Positions 18,644 to 28,079 of a stretch of 64,000 nucleotides of DNA are shown piece after piece. Below the pieces are notes generated by a model, which saw only the letters and a program-made list of their open reading frames with translations, did not search any database and was not told the origin of the DNA. Origin of the DNA: Gordonia lacunae (GTDB lineage Bacteria > Actinomycetota > Actinomycetes > Mycobacteriales > Mycobacteriaceae); NCBI RefSeq assembly GCF_002149015.1, contig NZ_NGFO01000015.1, forward strand, positions 79,044 through 143,043. The letters are read 5' to 3'. Position numbers and translations under genes: made by a program. How positions within the stretch are numbered: position 1 is the first letter of the stretch; the number at the start of each line of letters is the position of its first letter.

Positions 18644-18976
18644 TCAGCCGACGGTGCGCGAACGCAGGGCCCGGTAGTCCCCGTCGACGTAGCGGACGTT
18701 GGTGTAACCGCAATCGGCGATCTGTTCGGCGATCCGGGGCGCCTCCGAGCGGACCGACACCACGGCGATCTCGGTGTCGCGGTCCCGGATGACCGGAAAG
18801 GTGCCCGACGGCGTGGGCGTGAACCGCGTCGGCACCTCGGTCGGATCGACCACGAGAGCGCCGGGGAGGCTGCCCTGATGCCGCACGACCTGCGGCCGCG
18901 CATCGACGACCACCGCGTTCCCCTCGCGGCTGTGATTCATTGCCTCTGCTGCTGAAATCGCATTCACCACTGACAC
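18644..18976 (-). CDS. Rhodanese-fold protein without the catalytic cysteine
   Basis: The frame reads as a single rhodanese domain of about 110 residues: NAVVVDARPQVVRHQGSLPGAL matches the CH2A-like start, and DTEIAVVSVRSEAPRIAEQIADCGYTNVRYVDGDY matches the active-site loop and final helices. Where sulfurtransferases carry Cys followed by an Arg-containing loop, this protein has Ser (VVSVRSE), so persulfide transfer should not be possible and a binding or regulatory role is more likely. The start is uncertain. GTG 18976 has a weak GGTGAG upstream; an in-frame upstream start at 19114 would add unrelated residues. The gene precedes the helicase gene on the same strand. Confidence 0.65.
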   Translation of the reverse strand: MSVVNAISAAEAMNHSREGNAVVVDARPQVVRHQGSLPGALVVDPTEVPTRFTPTPSGTFPVIRDRDTEIAVVSVRSEAPRIAEQIADCGYTNVRYVDGDYRALRSRTVG

Positions 18977-19188
18977 CGGTGACTCACCAATCCTGTTGCT
19001 CGAATTCGTCCGTGTGCATCGTGTGTCGCGATGATCACCATCCGGTGATCCAGCGACTGGATGACCCCCGTCGACCAGGTTACGGAACGATCTCGAATTG
19101 ACAAGTTTTCTCACGCAGCTCTCAGAAGTGCGCGAAAGTGCGCGGTTTCTGGTATCCGGCGCCTCGGGGGCGGGACAGTCGGGGTGGG

Positions 19189-20961
19189 TCAGGAATGACG
19201 ACCGCGACCGGCCACGCGCGGCGAGGGACGTTTGCCCCAGCTGTCGCCGCGACGGCCGTCGCGTCCACCACCGTGGCCGCCGGCCCCCCGCTTCGCGCCG
19301 CCTCGTGTCCGCGGTGACCCCATGTCCTTGCGGATGTCGATCGGGTTCTTGCCGATCTTCGTGTGCCGCAGCGACGAGAGGGTCTCGTTGTCGAGGTCGT
19401 CGGGCAGTTCCACGAGGCTGAAGTCGTCGCGGATGCTGATGTTGCCGAAGTCGGCGCGGGTCAGACCGCCCTCGTTGGCGATGGCACCGACGATCGCACC
19501 GGGTGACACCTTGTGCTTGCGTCCGACGGCGATCCGGTACGTCGCGAAGCTCGCGCCCGGGCGACGTGGAGCACGCTCGCGCTCGGGACGCCTCTCCGAC
19601 TGCGGCGGGTCCGGGGTCATGAGGAATCCGCCGTCACGCGTCTCGAGCGCCAGCGCGGCCGCGATGTCGGCCATCGCGACGTCGTTGTCCCGCGCGTAGT
19701 TCTCGATCAGGCCGCGGAACAGGTCGAGGTTGTCCGACGACAGGTTCTGCGTGATGGAGTCGGCGAACTTCGCCACTCGCTGGGCGTTGACGTCATCGAC
19801 ACTCGGCAGGCCGATCTCGGTCAGCGTCTGTCGCGTGGCACGTTCGATGGCGCGCAGGAGGTGACGCTCGCGCGGCGAGACGAACAGCAGCGCGTTGCCC
19901 GACCGGCCGGCGCGACCCGTGCGCCCGATGCGGTGCACGTACGACTCGGTGTCGTGCGGGATGTCGTAGTTGACCACGTGCGAGATGCGGTCGACGTCGA
20001 GTCCGCGCGCGGCGACGTCGGTCGCGACGAGGATGTCGATCGAACCGTTCTTGAGCTGGTTGATCGTCCGTTCGCGCTGCGCCTGGGCGAGGTCACCGTT
20101 GATGGCCACCGCGGAGAAGCCGCGGGAGCGCAACTTCTCGGCCAGCTCTTCGGTCGCCTGCTTGGTGCGGACGAACACGATCATCGCGTCGAAGGTCTCG
20201 ACCTCGAGGAAGCGTGTCAGCGCGTCCAGCTTGCGCTGGTGGGAGACCTGCAGATAGCGCTGGGTGATGTTCTGTGCGGTCGCGGTCTTCGCCTTGACCG
20301 TGATCTCCTGCGGCGAGTTGAGGTACCGCTGCGCGAGACGCCGGATGGCGCTGGGCATCGTCGCCGAGAACAGCGCGACCTGCTTGGTGTCCGGGGTCTC
20401 GGCGAGGATGCGCTCGACGTCTTCGGCGAAGCCCATGGTCAGCATCTCGTCGGCTTCGTCGAGGACGAGGAACTCCAGCCCGGAGATGTCGAGGGTCTTG
20501 CGATCGAGGTGGTCGATGACGCGCCCCGGGGTGCCGACGATGACCTGTGCGCCACGACGCAGACCCGCGAGCTGGACGCCGTAGGACTGCCCGCCGTAGA
20601 TGGGCAGGACCTTCACCTCGGGCATGTGGGCCGAGTATCGGCCGAAGGCCTCGGACACCTGGAGGGCCAGTTCCCGAGTCGGTGCCAGGATCAGCGCCTG
20701 CGGCGTCCGTGCGGAGGTGTCCAGCCGGGACAGGATGGGGATGGCGAAGGCCGCGGTCTTACCGGTACCGGTCTGCGCCAGACCGACCACGTCGCGCCCC
20801 GACATCAGGGTCGGGATGGTGGCCGCCTGGATCGGTGAGGGCGTCTCATAGCCGACGTCGGTGACGGCGGCGCGGACGCGCGGATCGATCTCGAGGTCGT
20901 CAAACGTGCCGACGGTGGGGTCGGCGGGGGCGTCGTGCTCGCCGTGATCGGAAGTACTCAT
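19189..20961 (-). CDS. deaD: DEAD-box ATP-dependent RNA helicase DeaD/CsdA
   Basis: This 590-residue RNA helicase unwinds structured RNA during ribosome assembly and mRNA turnover, especially in the cold. All core motifs are present: the Q motif (TPSPIQ), AQTGTGKT, PTRELA, LDEADEM, FSATMP and HRIGRTGRAGR. After the two RecA domains (about residues 20-380) come a helical region, a DbpA-type RNA-binding domain (about 465-540) and a Gly/Arg-rich tail that should bind RNA non-specifically. The gene is divergent from the acyl-CoA synthetase gene, with a good promoter 29-57 nt upstream of ATG 20961. M. tuberculosis Rv1253 is the counterpart I recall. Confidence 0.95.
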   Translation of the reverse strand: MSTSDHGEHDAPADPTVGTFDDLEIDPRVRAAVTDVGYETPSPIQAATIPTLMSGRDVVGLAQTGTGKTAAFAIPILSRLDTSARTPQALILAPTRELALQVSEAFGRYSAHMPEVKVLPIYGGQSYGVQLAGLRRGAQVIVGTPGRVIDHLDRKTLDISGLEFLVLDEADEMLTMGFAEDVERILAETPDTKQVALFSATMPSAIRRLAQRYLNSPQEITVKAKTATAQNITQRYLQVSHQRKLDALTRFLEVETFDAMIVFVRTKQATEELAEKLRSRGFSAVAINGDLAQAQRERTINQLKNGSIDILVATDVAARGLDVDRISHVVNYDIPHDTESYVHRIGRTGRAGRSGNALLFVSPRERHLLRAIERATRQTLTEIGLPSVDDVNAQRVAKFADSITQNLSSDNLDLFRGLIENYARDNDVAMADIAAALALETRDGGFLMTPDPPQSERRPERERAPRRPGASFATYRIAVGRKHKVSPGAIVGAIANEGGLTRADFGNISIRDDFSLVELPDDLDNETLSSLRHTKIGKNPIDIRKDMGSPRTRGGAKRGAGGHGGGRDGRRGDSWGKRPSPRVAGRGRHS

Positions 20962-20989
20962 GCGGCGGAAGTCTCATTCATCGCCCTCA

Positions 20990-21018
20990 ACTGTAATGGC
21001 CCTGCACCAGAATGTCGG
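20990..21018 (-). promoter_or_regulatory. Candidate promoter of deaD
   Basis: On the minus strand CCGACA (21018-21013) is followed after 17 bp by TACAGT (20995-20990), close to the sigma-A consensus. Transcription would start near 20983, giving a leader of about 22 nt. Confidence 0.5.
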
Positions 21019-21197
21019 CATCGCGCCCGGGCGGGGTCGCAACAGCCCCCTGATCAGGGCGCGAACCACGATCGTCGACCGGTGTGATGCATCCCACGAA
21101 TACTGGTACTGTCAGTGCCACTCATCCGGCCATCGGTCCCGGTCACACGCATACCGATGTCCGGAATGTCCATTTGTTCTCCCGTCTCAGGAGTGCC

Positions 21198-22985
21198 ATG
21201 CAGCAGCAGTACGCCACCCCGTCCGATCTCACGATCGACGACAAGGCGACGACCGTCGACACGATCCTGCGCTACCGCGCGGAGCGCCCCACGATGCCGC
21301 TCTTCCGCAAGCGCTCGCACAACCAATGGGTCAACGTCACCGCCAAGCACTTCACCGACGAGGTGGACGCCGTCGCCAAGGGCCTCATCGCCTCGGGCGT
21401 GCAGGCCGGGGACCGCGTCGCCATCCTCTGCTCGACCCGCTACGAGTGGACCGTCCTGGACTATGCGATCTGGCGTGCGGGGGCATGCACCGTCGCGATC
21501 TACGAGACCTCCGCCCCCGACCAGGTCCAGTGGATCCTGGAGGATTCCGGCGCCACGCTGCTGTTCGTCGAGGATCACGAGCACTACACCCGCCACCTCC
21601 GGGTGATCGACGAGACACCCACCCTCAAGGAAACCCTGGTCATCGACGACCATGCGCTTCCCACGGTCACCAAGCGCGGCGCGAAGATCGCCGATGCGGA
21701 TCTCGACCAGCGGCAGGCGAACGCGTTGTCCTCCGACGCCGCCACGCTGATCTACACGTCGGGCACCACCGGACGCCCGAAGGGCGTCGTCCTGACGCAC
21801 GCGAACTTCCTGGCCGAGACCGCCGCCACCCGTGACGCGGTCGGCGCCGGGATGCGCGAGGGCAAGTCGACGCTGCTGTTCCTCCCACTGGCACACATCT
21901 TCGCCCGGGTCGTCACCGTCGGCTGTGTGGAGAACGGCGTGATCCTCGGACACACCAACGACCTGACGAACCTCGTGGCCGACCTGGGCGTGTTCAAGCC
22001 GAACTACGTGCTGTCGGTGCCCCGCGTGTTCGAGAAGGTGTACAACTCCGCCAAACAGAAGGCCTACGACGGCGGCAAGGGGTCGATCTTCGACAAGGCC
22101 ACCGACACGGCGATCGAGTACAGCAAGGCGACCGAGGCCGGCAAGGTCGGGCTGGGTCTGAAGCTCCGCCACGCCGTCTTCGACAAGCTCGTCTACGGCA
22201 AGCTGCGCGACGCCCTGGGCGGCCAGTGCGAAGGCGCGATCTCCGGCGGCGCTCCGCTCGGCGCGCGCCTCGGCCACTTCTTCCGCGGCGTGGGCATCCC
22301 GGTGTACGAGGGCTACGGCCTGTCGGAGACCACCGCTGCGGTCACGGCCAACAACGAGGACAACCAGAAGGTCGGCTCGGTCGGCCGACCGATCCCCGGC
22401 GTCACCGTCGCCATCGCCGAGGACGGCGAGGTCCTGCTCAAGGGACCGGTCGTGTTCGGCGGGTACTGGAAGAACCAGGCCGCCACCGATGACGCCATCC
22501 GCGACGGCTGGTTCCACACCGGTGACATCGGCACACTCGACGACGGATACCTGTTCATCACCGGCCGTAAGAAGGAACTGATCGTCACCGCCGGCGGCAA
22601 GAACGTCTCCCCCGCCCAGCTCGAGGACACCATCCGGGCGCACCCGCTGGTGAGCCAGTGCCTCGTCGTCGGCGACAACAAGCCGTTCATCGCGGCGCTC
22701 ATCACGATCGACGCCGAAGCCGTTCCCGGATGGCTGGAGCGCCACGGCCTGCCCGCCGACACCCCGATCTCCGATCTTGTCGACAACGCCGACCTGAAGG
22801 CGGAGATCGACGCCGCGGTGAAGGAGGCGAACACCAAGGTGTCCAACGCCGAGGCGATCAAGAAGTTCTCGATCCTCGACACCGACTTCACGATCGACAC
22901 CGGTGAGCTCACGCCGACGATGAAGCTCAAGCGCAACGTGATCCACGACGCGCACAAGGAAGCGATCGCCGACCTCTACACCTGA
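21198..22985 (+). CDS. fadD15: Long-chain fatty-acid-CoA ligase (FadD15-like)
   Basis: This 595-residue enzyme activates long-chain fatty acids to acyl-CoA via an acyl-adenylate. The AMP-binding motif YTSGTTGRPKG is near residue 190, with GYGLSETTA near 375, the hinge region GWFHTGDIG/ITGRKKELI near 435-460, and the conserved lysine region LTPTMKLKRN near the C-terminus. ATG 21198 is supported by CAGGAG six nt upstream; an in-frame start at 21084 would add an unrelated leader. The protein resembles M. tuberculosis FadD15 (Rv2187) by motifs and length. A hairpin terminator follows 18 nt after the stop. Confidence 0.93.
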   Translation: MQQQYATPSDLTIDDKATTVDTILRYRAERPTMPLFRKRSHNQWVNVTAKHFTDEVDAVAKGLIASGVQAGDRVAILCSTRYEWTVLDYAIWRAGACTVAIYETSAPDQVQWILEDSGATLLFVEDHEHYTRHLRVIDETPTLKETLVIDDHALPTVTKRGAKIADADLDQRQANALSSDAATLIYTSGTTGRPKGVVLTHANFLAETAATRDAVGAGMREGKSTLLFLPLAHIFARVVTVGCVENGVILGHTNDLTNLVADLGVFKPNYVLSVPRVFEKVYNSAKQKAYDGGKGSIFDKATDTAIEYSKATEAGKVGLGLKLRHAVFDKLVYGKLRDALGGQCEGAISGGAPLGARLGHFFRGVGIPVYEGYGLSETTAAVTANNEDNQKVGSVGRPIPGVTVAIAEDGEVLLKGPVVFGGYWKNQAATDDAIRDGWFHTGDIGTLDDGYLFITGRKKELIVTAGGKNVSPAQLEDTIRAHPLVSQCLVVGDNKPFIAALITIDAEAVPGWLERHGLPADTPISDLVDNADLKAEIDAAVKEANTKVSNAEAIKKFSILDTDFTIDTGELTPTMKLKRNVIHDAHKEAIADLYT

Positions 22986-23003
22986 GCAGAACTCCGCACG
23001 ACT

Positions 23004-23036
23004 CGCCGCGGCCCGGGATGCCCCCGGGCCGCGGCG
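23004..23036 (+). terminator. Strong GC-rich stem-loop after the acyl-CoA ligase gene
   Basis: Two perfect 14-bp arms (23004-23017 and 23023-23036) with the sequence CGCCGCGGCCCGGG enclose a 5-nt loop, 18 nt after the stop. There is no T-run. Confidence 0.7.
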
Positions 23037-23055
23037 CTGTCTATCGTGCAAGGCA

Positions 23056-24333
23056 ATGAAACGAGACCTGGCCATCGATGCCACCCGTGGTGTGGCGATC
23101 TGGAGCATGATCACGGCGCACTTCGCGCAGGAATCGATGCTGGCCACCCCGACTCACGCTTTTCCCTACGTCGACGGCATGTCGGCGTTCGTGATGCTGT
23201 CGGGAATCGTCCTCGGCCTCGTCTACCAGCGGTGGGTCACGCGACACGGCCTGGTCTTCGCCTACAAGCGACTGGCCAAGCGGATCCTCGTGCTCTACCT
23301 GTGCCAGCTGGTCATCGCGCTCGTCGCGGTCGCGGCCGCTCTGGAAGGCCACCGCTGGCTGACGCTCCTGCTACCGGTCGACGGCTGGGGCGACGGCCTG
23401 CGCCTCGCGCTGACCATGGACTACCTACCCAGCGGCGGCAACATCCTGTTGCTCTACATGGTCCTACTGATCTCGGCCTTCGCACTCTTCCCGCTGCTGC
23501 GCATGGGATGGTGGCGCTGGGTGCTCGCCGGATCGCTCGCCCTGTACGCGGTCTCGCTGGTCTACTCCCCCGATTGGTTCTACCTCAGCGCCTACCAGGC
23601 GGCGCCCCACATCCAGAACGTCGCCGGATGGCAGATCATGTTCGTCCCGGCCCTGGTCATCGGCTGGAACTGGTCGACGTGGAAGGTCCCGGAGTTCGTC
23701 GACCGGTGGATCGTCGCGATCGTCGTCGTCGCCCTCGGCGTGGCGCTGTTCTTCCACTTCGGCATCGACCACGGGCCGTGGGCGCATCTCGAACCGACGG
23801 TCGCGGACAAACTCGACTTCCGCCCGGCCCGGGCCGTCGGCGCATACCTGGCCATCCCGGCCGTCTACGGGCTCTTCCGCCTGTTGCTCACGTGGTGGCA
23901 CCACGACTGGCTGCGGCCGCTGGTCATGACCGGGACCCGCAGCCTCGACTCCTATGTGATCCAGGCGATCGCCCTCGTCGTGGTTCCCATCCACATCGCG
24001 CACCGCCCGTGGAACTCGGTCACGATGGACGCCGTGGCGCTACTGGTGTTCGCCGCCTGCTGGGGTTGGGCGGAGTTCCGCCACCTCGCCCACATCGACA
24101 AACTGCACAAGCTCCCGGTACGCGTGGTCGCCCTCGTCCGCCCACGCCGAGCCGAGGTCGCCCCCGGACCCGGGCCCGGCGTACCCACCTCCGAGGAACC
24201 GGATGCCGCCCGGCCCGCCGGTGTGGTGCCCGCCGGCGACCTGCCGGCCGACGAACCGTCCGGGGCAGATCATCGGGACGTGGTCGAACGGGCCGGGGCA
24301 CGCATCGACGAACCGATGGGAGTTCATCCGTGA
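23056..24333 (+). CDS. OpgC-domain integral membrane protein
   Basis: This 425-residue protein starts KRDLAIDATRGVAIWSMITAH, the typical beginning of OpgC and acyltransferase-3 membrane proteins (D..RG...H), and continues with about ten hydrophobic helices to residue 345, then a soluble Pro/Ala-rich tail. OpgC transfers succinyl groups to periplasmic glucans in Proteobacteria. In actinomycetes related proteins may acylate or succinylate envelope glycans, but the substrate here is unknown. A TATCGT box ends 8 nt before ATG 23056, so the mRNA may be leaderless or nearly so. The 3' end overlaps the next gene by 4 nt (GTGA). Confidence 0.85.
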   Translation: MKRDLAIDATRGVAIWSMITAHFAQESMLATPTHAFPYVDGMSAFVMLSGIVLGLVYQRWVTRHGLVFAYKRLAKRILVLYLCQLVIALVAVAAALEGHRWLTLLLPVDGWGDGLRLALTMDYLPSGGNILLLYMVLLISAFALFPLLRMGWWRWVLAGSLALYAVSLVYSPDWFYLSAYQAAPHIQNVAGWQIMFVPALVIGWNWSTWKVPEFVDRWIVAIVVVALGVALFFHFGIDHGPWAHLEPTVADKLDFRPARAVGAYLAIPAVYGLFRLLLTWWHHDWLRPLVMTGTRSLDSYVIQAIALVVVPIHIAHRPWNSVTMDAVALLVFAACWGWAEFRHLAHIDKLHKLPVRVVALVRPRRAEVAPGPGPGVPTSEEPDAARPAGVVPAGDLPADEPSGADHRDVVERAGARIDEPMGVHP

Positions 24334-25514
24334 CAGGTGAGATGACACGTAGCGTCCACGCCGGGAACGACGCGTCGGGTCCGTCGGTGCGGACTCCCAT
24401 CACGATGGCGAATTCGTATCACCTGCCGCCCGATCCCGAGGCCATGAGCTGGTCGGGCACCGAGCAGCTGTTCTACACACGCAACACCGGCGCCAATCAG
24501 GTCGCCTTGCAGGACAAGCTCGCCGCACTCGAAGACGCCGACGACGCCGTCGTCCTCGCCTCGGGGGTGGCCGCACTGCACGCCGTGTTCTTCACCTTCC
24601 TGTCCGCCGGTGACCACGTCGTCGTGTCGGACACGACGTACGAGGCCACGTGGAAACTGTGGTCGGATCTCTTGCCGAGGAAGTACGGGATCGAGGCGAC
24701 CTTCGTCGACGTCGGGGACCTCGATGCCACCCGCGCCGCCATGCGTCCCGGCACCACCCGCATGCTGATCGCCGAGACGATCGCCAACCCGACCACCAAG
24801 GTCGCCGACATCGGCGCTCTCGCACAGATCGCCTCCGACGCCGGAGCCCTGCTACTGGTCGACTCGACCTTCACCCCACCGGTGTTGTATCGCCCGCTCG
24901 CCGACGGCGCCGACCTCGTCGTCCACTCGCTGACCAAGTACATCAACGGTCACGGCGACGCGATGGGTGGCGCCGTGCTCGGTCGGCCGGACCTGATCGC
25001 GCAGGTCCGGGAGCAGGCGATGGTCGACGTCGGCGGCGTGATCTCGCCGTTCAACGCGTGGCTGATCGCCCGCGGCGCGATCACCCTGCCGCTGCGGTTC
25101 GCCCAGCACCAACGCAACGCCGAGCGGGTCGCGGCCTTCCTCGACGACGACCCGCGTATCGCCTACGTCCGATATCCGGGACTGCAGTCGCATCCCGAAC
25201 ACGACCTCGCCGCGCGACAATTCGGCGGTCGCGGCTTCGGGGGCATGATGGCGTTCGCGGTCCGCGGCGATCCGGCCACCCAGAATCGCTTCGTCTCGGC
25301 CCTGACGACGATCACCTCGGCGGTGTCACTCGGTCACGACGAGTCGCTGCTCGTGCACGTCGGTGCCGACGGGCCACGGGTTGCCGCATACCCGGAGCCT
25401 TTCCGCGAGTGGGGACATCTGCGATTCTCGGTGGGCCTCGAGGACGCCGACGACCTGATCGCCGATCTCGCCGCCGCACTGGACGCGACGTTTCCGGCCT
25501 CCACCGCTGGTTGA
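24330..25514 (+). CDS. PLP-dependent trans-sulfuration enzyme (Cys/Met metabolism family)
   Basis: This 394-residue fold-type I PLP enzyme resembles cystathionine gamma-synthase, cystathionine lyase and methionine gamma-lyase. Recognisable features are ALEDADDAVVLASGVAAL, the PLP-aspartate region LLLVDSTFTPP, and the lysine motif VVHSLTKYINGHGDAMGG that forms the Schiff base near residue 205. The C-terminal SLGHDESLLVHV takes the place of the usual SLG-x-x-E-S-L segment. The exact reaction cannot be decided. GTG 24330 overlaps the stop of the membrane protein gene and has GGGAG seven nt upstream; ATG 24342 is an alternative start. The gene ends 23 bp from the convergent methyltransferase gene. 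Confidence 0.85.
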   Translation: MTGEMTRSVHAGNDASGPSVRTPITMANSYHLPPDPEAMSWSGTEQLFYTRNTGANQVALQDKLAALEDADDAVVLASGVAALHAVFFTFLSAGDHVVVSDTTYEATWKLWSDLLPRKYGIEATFVDVGDLDATRAAMRPGTTRMLIAETIANPTTKVADIGALAQIASDAGALLLVDSTFTPPVLYRPLADGADLVVHSLTKYINGHGDAMGGAVLGRPDLIAQVREQAMVDVGGVISPFNAWLIARGAITLPLRFAQHQRNAERVAAFLDDDPRIAYVRYPGLQSHPEHDLAARQFGGRGFGGMMAFAVRGDPATQNRFVSALTTITSAVSLGHDESLLVHVGADGPRVAAYPEPFREWGHLRFSVGLEDADDLIADLAAALDATFPASTAG

Positions 25515-25537
25515 GCCGGCTCCCCCCGCAACCACTT

Positions 25538-27088
25538 TCAGGTCGCCTCGTACAGAATCCCCCGGCCGATCGCCTCCCGGACGACCGGCAGCGCGGCCTC
25601 GGCCAGGGCGTCGGTATCGACGCCGTGGAAGTCGGCGAGGAGCTCGAGCAGGACGCCCAGCGGAACCTGTCCGCGACAACCGGCGAGCAGTGCGCGCGAG
25701 ATCTCGTCGACGCCGAGAACGGCGCCGGGACCTCCGGGCCGGCGAACCGCGGCCGACACCTGGTGCCAGCCCTCGTCGCCCGGGAGCGAGTGCTCTTCGA
25801 GCATGACCGGCGCCACCGACAGCCGCTGCGCGAGCAGCCGGCCGTCGGAGGTCTCCCGCAGATAGCGCCGTCGCGCGAGGAACGCCTGCGCCTCGTACCC
25901 GGTCACCTCTTCACCGGCGCCGGTGATCTCCTCGATCACGACGTCGGGATCGCGGGTCTCCGCCGGCATCGGAAGCCGGGCGGTGATCGAGCCCATCCCG
26001 ATCGCGACGATGCCGTTGGCCTCGAACCACTCGAGCCACTCCGCTCCCCGCTGCGCGGCGCTGGACTCGTCCTCACCGGCGTCGGACAGCCACAGGGAGA
26101 TGTAGCTGATGGGGTCGGCGACCTCCCGCTGCACGACCCACGCGTCGAGTCCGGTGCCGGCGAGCCACGACCGGACCCGCTCCGCCCACGGTTCGCTGTC
26201 GCGGATGATCCAGTTGGCCAAGATCTGTGCGGTGCCACCAGGATTCAGATGCGCAGGCAGCTCGCGGACGAGTTGCTCGCAGAGCCCGTCCCCGACGACA
26301 CCGGAGTCGCGGTAGATGTAGTCCTGCCCGCCGGCGCCGACGACGAACGGCGGGTTGGACACGATGAGATCGAACCGTTCCCCGGCGACAGGCTCGAACA
26401 TGCTGCCCGCGCGCAGATCCCACGACATCCCGTTGAGGCGGGCCGTGGCGGCGGCCAGCGCCAGCGCTCGGTCGTTGGTGTCGGTGGCCACGATCTGCTC
26501 GCAGTGCGCGTCGAGATGCAGCGCCTGGATGCCGCACCCGGTACCGATGTCGAGTGCACGCCGGACGGGCTCGCGGATGACCGCTCGGGCCAGCGAGATC
26601 GACGCGCCGCCGATCCCCAGGACGTGGTCACGGGCAACGGGTCCGGGCCGCATCGCGGCGTCCTGATCGGCGACCACCAGGTAGTCGCGGGTGTCGTCGG
26701 CGTGCGGCCGGATGTCCAGGCGGGCGCGGAGCCGCGATTCGTCGACTCGCGCCAGCACCCCCTGTGCCATCAGCGCGTCCGTTCCGGTCGTCGGGAACGC
26801 CGCGGCAACAGCGTCTTCGGGCTCGTCCGAGCCCAACAGGAACAGGCGGATGAGAGTGGCCAGCCGACCGTCCTCGCCGGCGGCGTCGCGCGTGGCGGCG
26901 AGCGCCGGCCACCAGACACCCCGGACGAGTGCATCGTGGGCGTCGCCACCGAGCAGACGGGTGACGCCGTCGTTCGTGTACCCCGCCGACCGCAGGTCGG
27001 CACCGAGCGCCGCGACGACGGTGTCGTCGGTCAGCGGATGGCCGGCGGCGTCGTCGAGTGGCTGGGGTCGTCCCTGGTCCGCGGTCAC
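25538..27088 (-). CDS. Class I SAM-dependent methyltransferase with extra N- and C-terminal domains
   Basis: About 516 residues. The central Rossmann domain has ALDIGTGCGIQALHL (SAM motif I, near residue 182 from GTG 27088) and VSNPPFV, the NPPF/Y signature of methyltransferases acting on amide or exocyclic nitrogens, as in PrmC and DNA N6-adenine enzymes. A roughly 130-residue helical N-terminal domain (DUF7059-like) and a C-terminal winged-helix-like segment (from about 400) complete a layout common in actinobacteria; the substrate is unknown. GTG 27088 and GTG 27124 are both possible starts and neither has a clear ribosome binding site. The HNH nuclease gene ends just upstream. Confidence 0.82.
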   Translation of the reverse strand: MTADQGRPQPLDDAAGHPLTDDTVVAALGADLRSAGYTNDGVTRLLGGDAHDALVRGVWWPALAATRDAAGEDGRLATLIRLFLLGSDEPEDAVAAAFPTTGTDALMAQGVLARVDESRLRARLDIRPHADDTRDYLVVADQDAAMRPGPVARDHVLGIGGASISLARAVIREPVRRALDIGTGCGIQALHLDAHCEQIVATDTNDRALALAAATARLNGMSWDLRAGSMFEPVAGERFDLIVSNPPFVVGAGGQDYIYRDSGVVGDGLCEQLVRELPAHLNPGGTAQILANWIIRDSEPWAERVRSWLAGTGLDAWVVQREVADPISYISLWLSDAGEDESSAAQRGAEWLEWFEANGIVAIGMGSITARLPMPAETRDPDVVIEEITGAGEEVTGYEAQAFLARRRYLRETSDGRLLAQRLSVAPVMLEEHSLPGDEGWHQVSAAVRRPGGPGAVLGVDEISRALLAGCRGQVPLGVLLELLADFHGVDTDALAEAALPVVREAIGRGILYEAT

Positions 27089-27133
27089 GGTCGTCAGGCT
27101 ACCGACGAGACCGGCGCCGGCCACCCGACGGGT

Positions 27134-27889
27134 TCAGCACGATGCGAGGACCCGGCGCATGGCGTCGCGTTCGGCCGGGGTCACCCACAGGCCGTAGGAC
27201 TTCTTGACCTCGATCTGCCGGCTGACATAGGTACATCGGTAGGCCTTGTTCGGCGGGAGCCACGTGGCGGCGTCGCCGTCGCTCTTCCGCTGGTTGACGG
27301 TCCCGGAGACGGCCTGCAGATTTCGCGGATCGTTCGCGAACGCGATGCGTTCGGTCGCGGTCAACCCGGCAGCGCCCTTCTGCCATGCGTCCGACAGCGC
27401 GACAACGTGATCGATCTGCACGCGTGCCGACGTGTCCTCACCTCGGGTGAACGGGATGATCGTTCCGGTGTAGGGGTCGGCCAGCGTGCCGGCGAGGACC
27501 CGACACCCGTCGGCGTGGACCGTAATCGCGGTGAGGTCTCGCCGGAGGATGTCCTCCCGGGTCCGGCATCCGTTACGGCCGAACTGCACGTCGACCGCGT
27601 CGTCCCACGCCTTGCCGAACCGCGCCCGGGCATAACCGGTCTTGGGCGCACGACCTTTCACCGGGAGGGATGCCAGGTCGGCCACGGCACGATCGACGCC
27701 GGGCGCCCGCGTCTGGAGCTCTCCCGACGGCAGCGCAGGCGCCGACGCGGTGGCGCTCGGAGTCGGTGTGCGAAGCCCCGCTCCCGACCCGGCGTCGGTG
27801 TCCGTCCCGGCGACGGACAGGGCTCCGAACCCGACGACGACCGACACCGCGGCGATCATCACCGACACCCATGCCGCTCGACGTCTCAC
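27134..27889 (-). CDS. Membrane-anchored or secreted HNH nuclease (DUF1524-type)
   Basis: From GTG 27889 the protein has 251 residues: a basic start (RRRAAW), one hydrophobic segment (about residues 8-26), a Ser/Thr/Ala/Pro-rich linker and a C-terminal nuclease domain. The domain has QIDHVVALSDAWQKGA (the D-H of the beta-beta-alpha metal finger), NDPRNLQAVSGTVNQRKSDGDAATWLPP and a final cysteine-containing helix, as in the DUF1524/HNH proteins widespread in actinobacteria. The active site would be outside the membrane, so breakdown of extracellular DNA is likely. Upstream in-frame starts up to 28039 would place unrelated sequence before the hydrophobic segment. The exact start is uncertain. 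Confidence 0.82.
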   Translation of the reverse strand: MRRRAAWVSVMIAAVSVVVGFGALSVAGTDTDAGSGAGLRTPTPSATASAPALPSGELQTRAPGVDRAVADLASLPVKGRAPKTGYARARFGKAWDDAVDVQFGRNGCRTREDILRRDLTAITVHADGCRVLAGTLADPYTGTIIPFTRGEDTSARVQIDHVVALSDAWQKGAAGLTATERIAFANDPRNLQAVSGTVNQRKSDGDAATWLPPNKAYRCTYVSRQIEVKKSYGLWVTPAERDAMRRVLASC

Positions 27890-28079
27890 CTCGAGATCGT
27901 TGCACGACGCACCGACAGCGCTTCTGGTCCACCCGGTGCGCGGACTTCCGCCGCGCACCTTAAGATTCGTTCGACTAACTTCCCCGTCGCGGACTGCTCT
28001 GGTCGCGCACGATGCCGTGATGGCGGCGGGCGCCGACACTGTCGCCGGGGTACCAGACGACTATTCGGGTAGTGGGTGC

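Noticed and set aside
27134..27889. HNH protein considered as a homing endonuclease or phage remnant
   Set aside because: It has a membrane anchor and an outer-facing domain, and there is no intron, integrase, terminase or other phage gene nearby.
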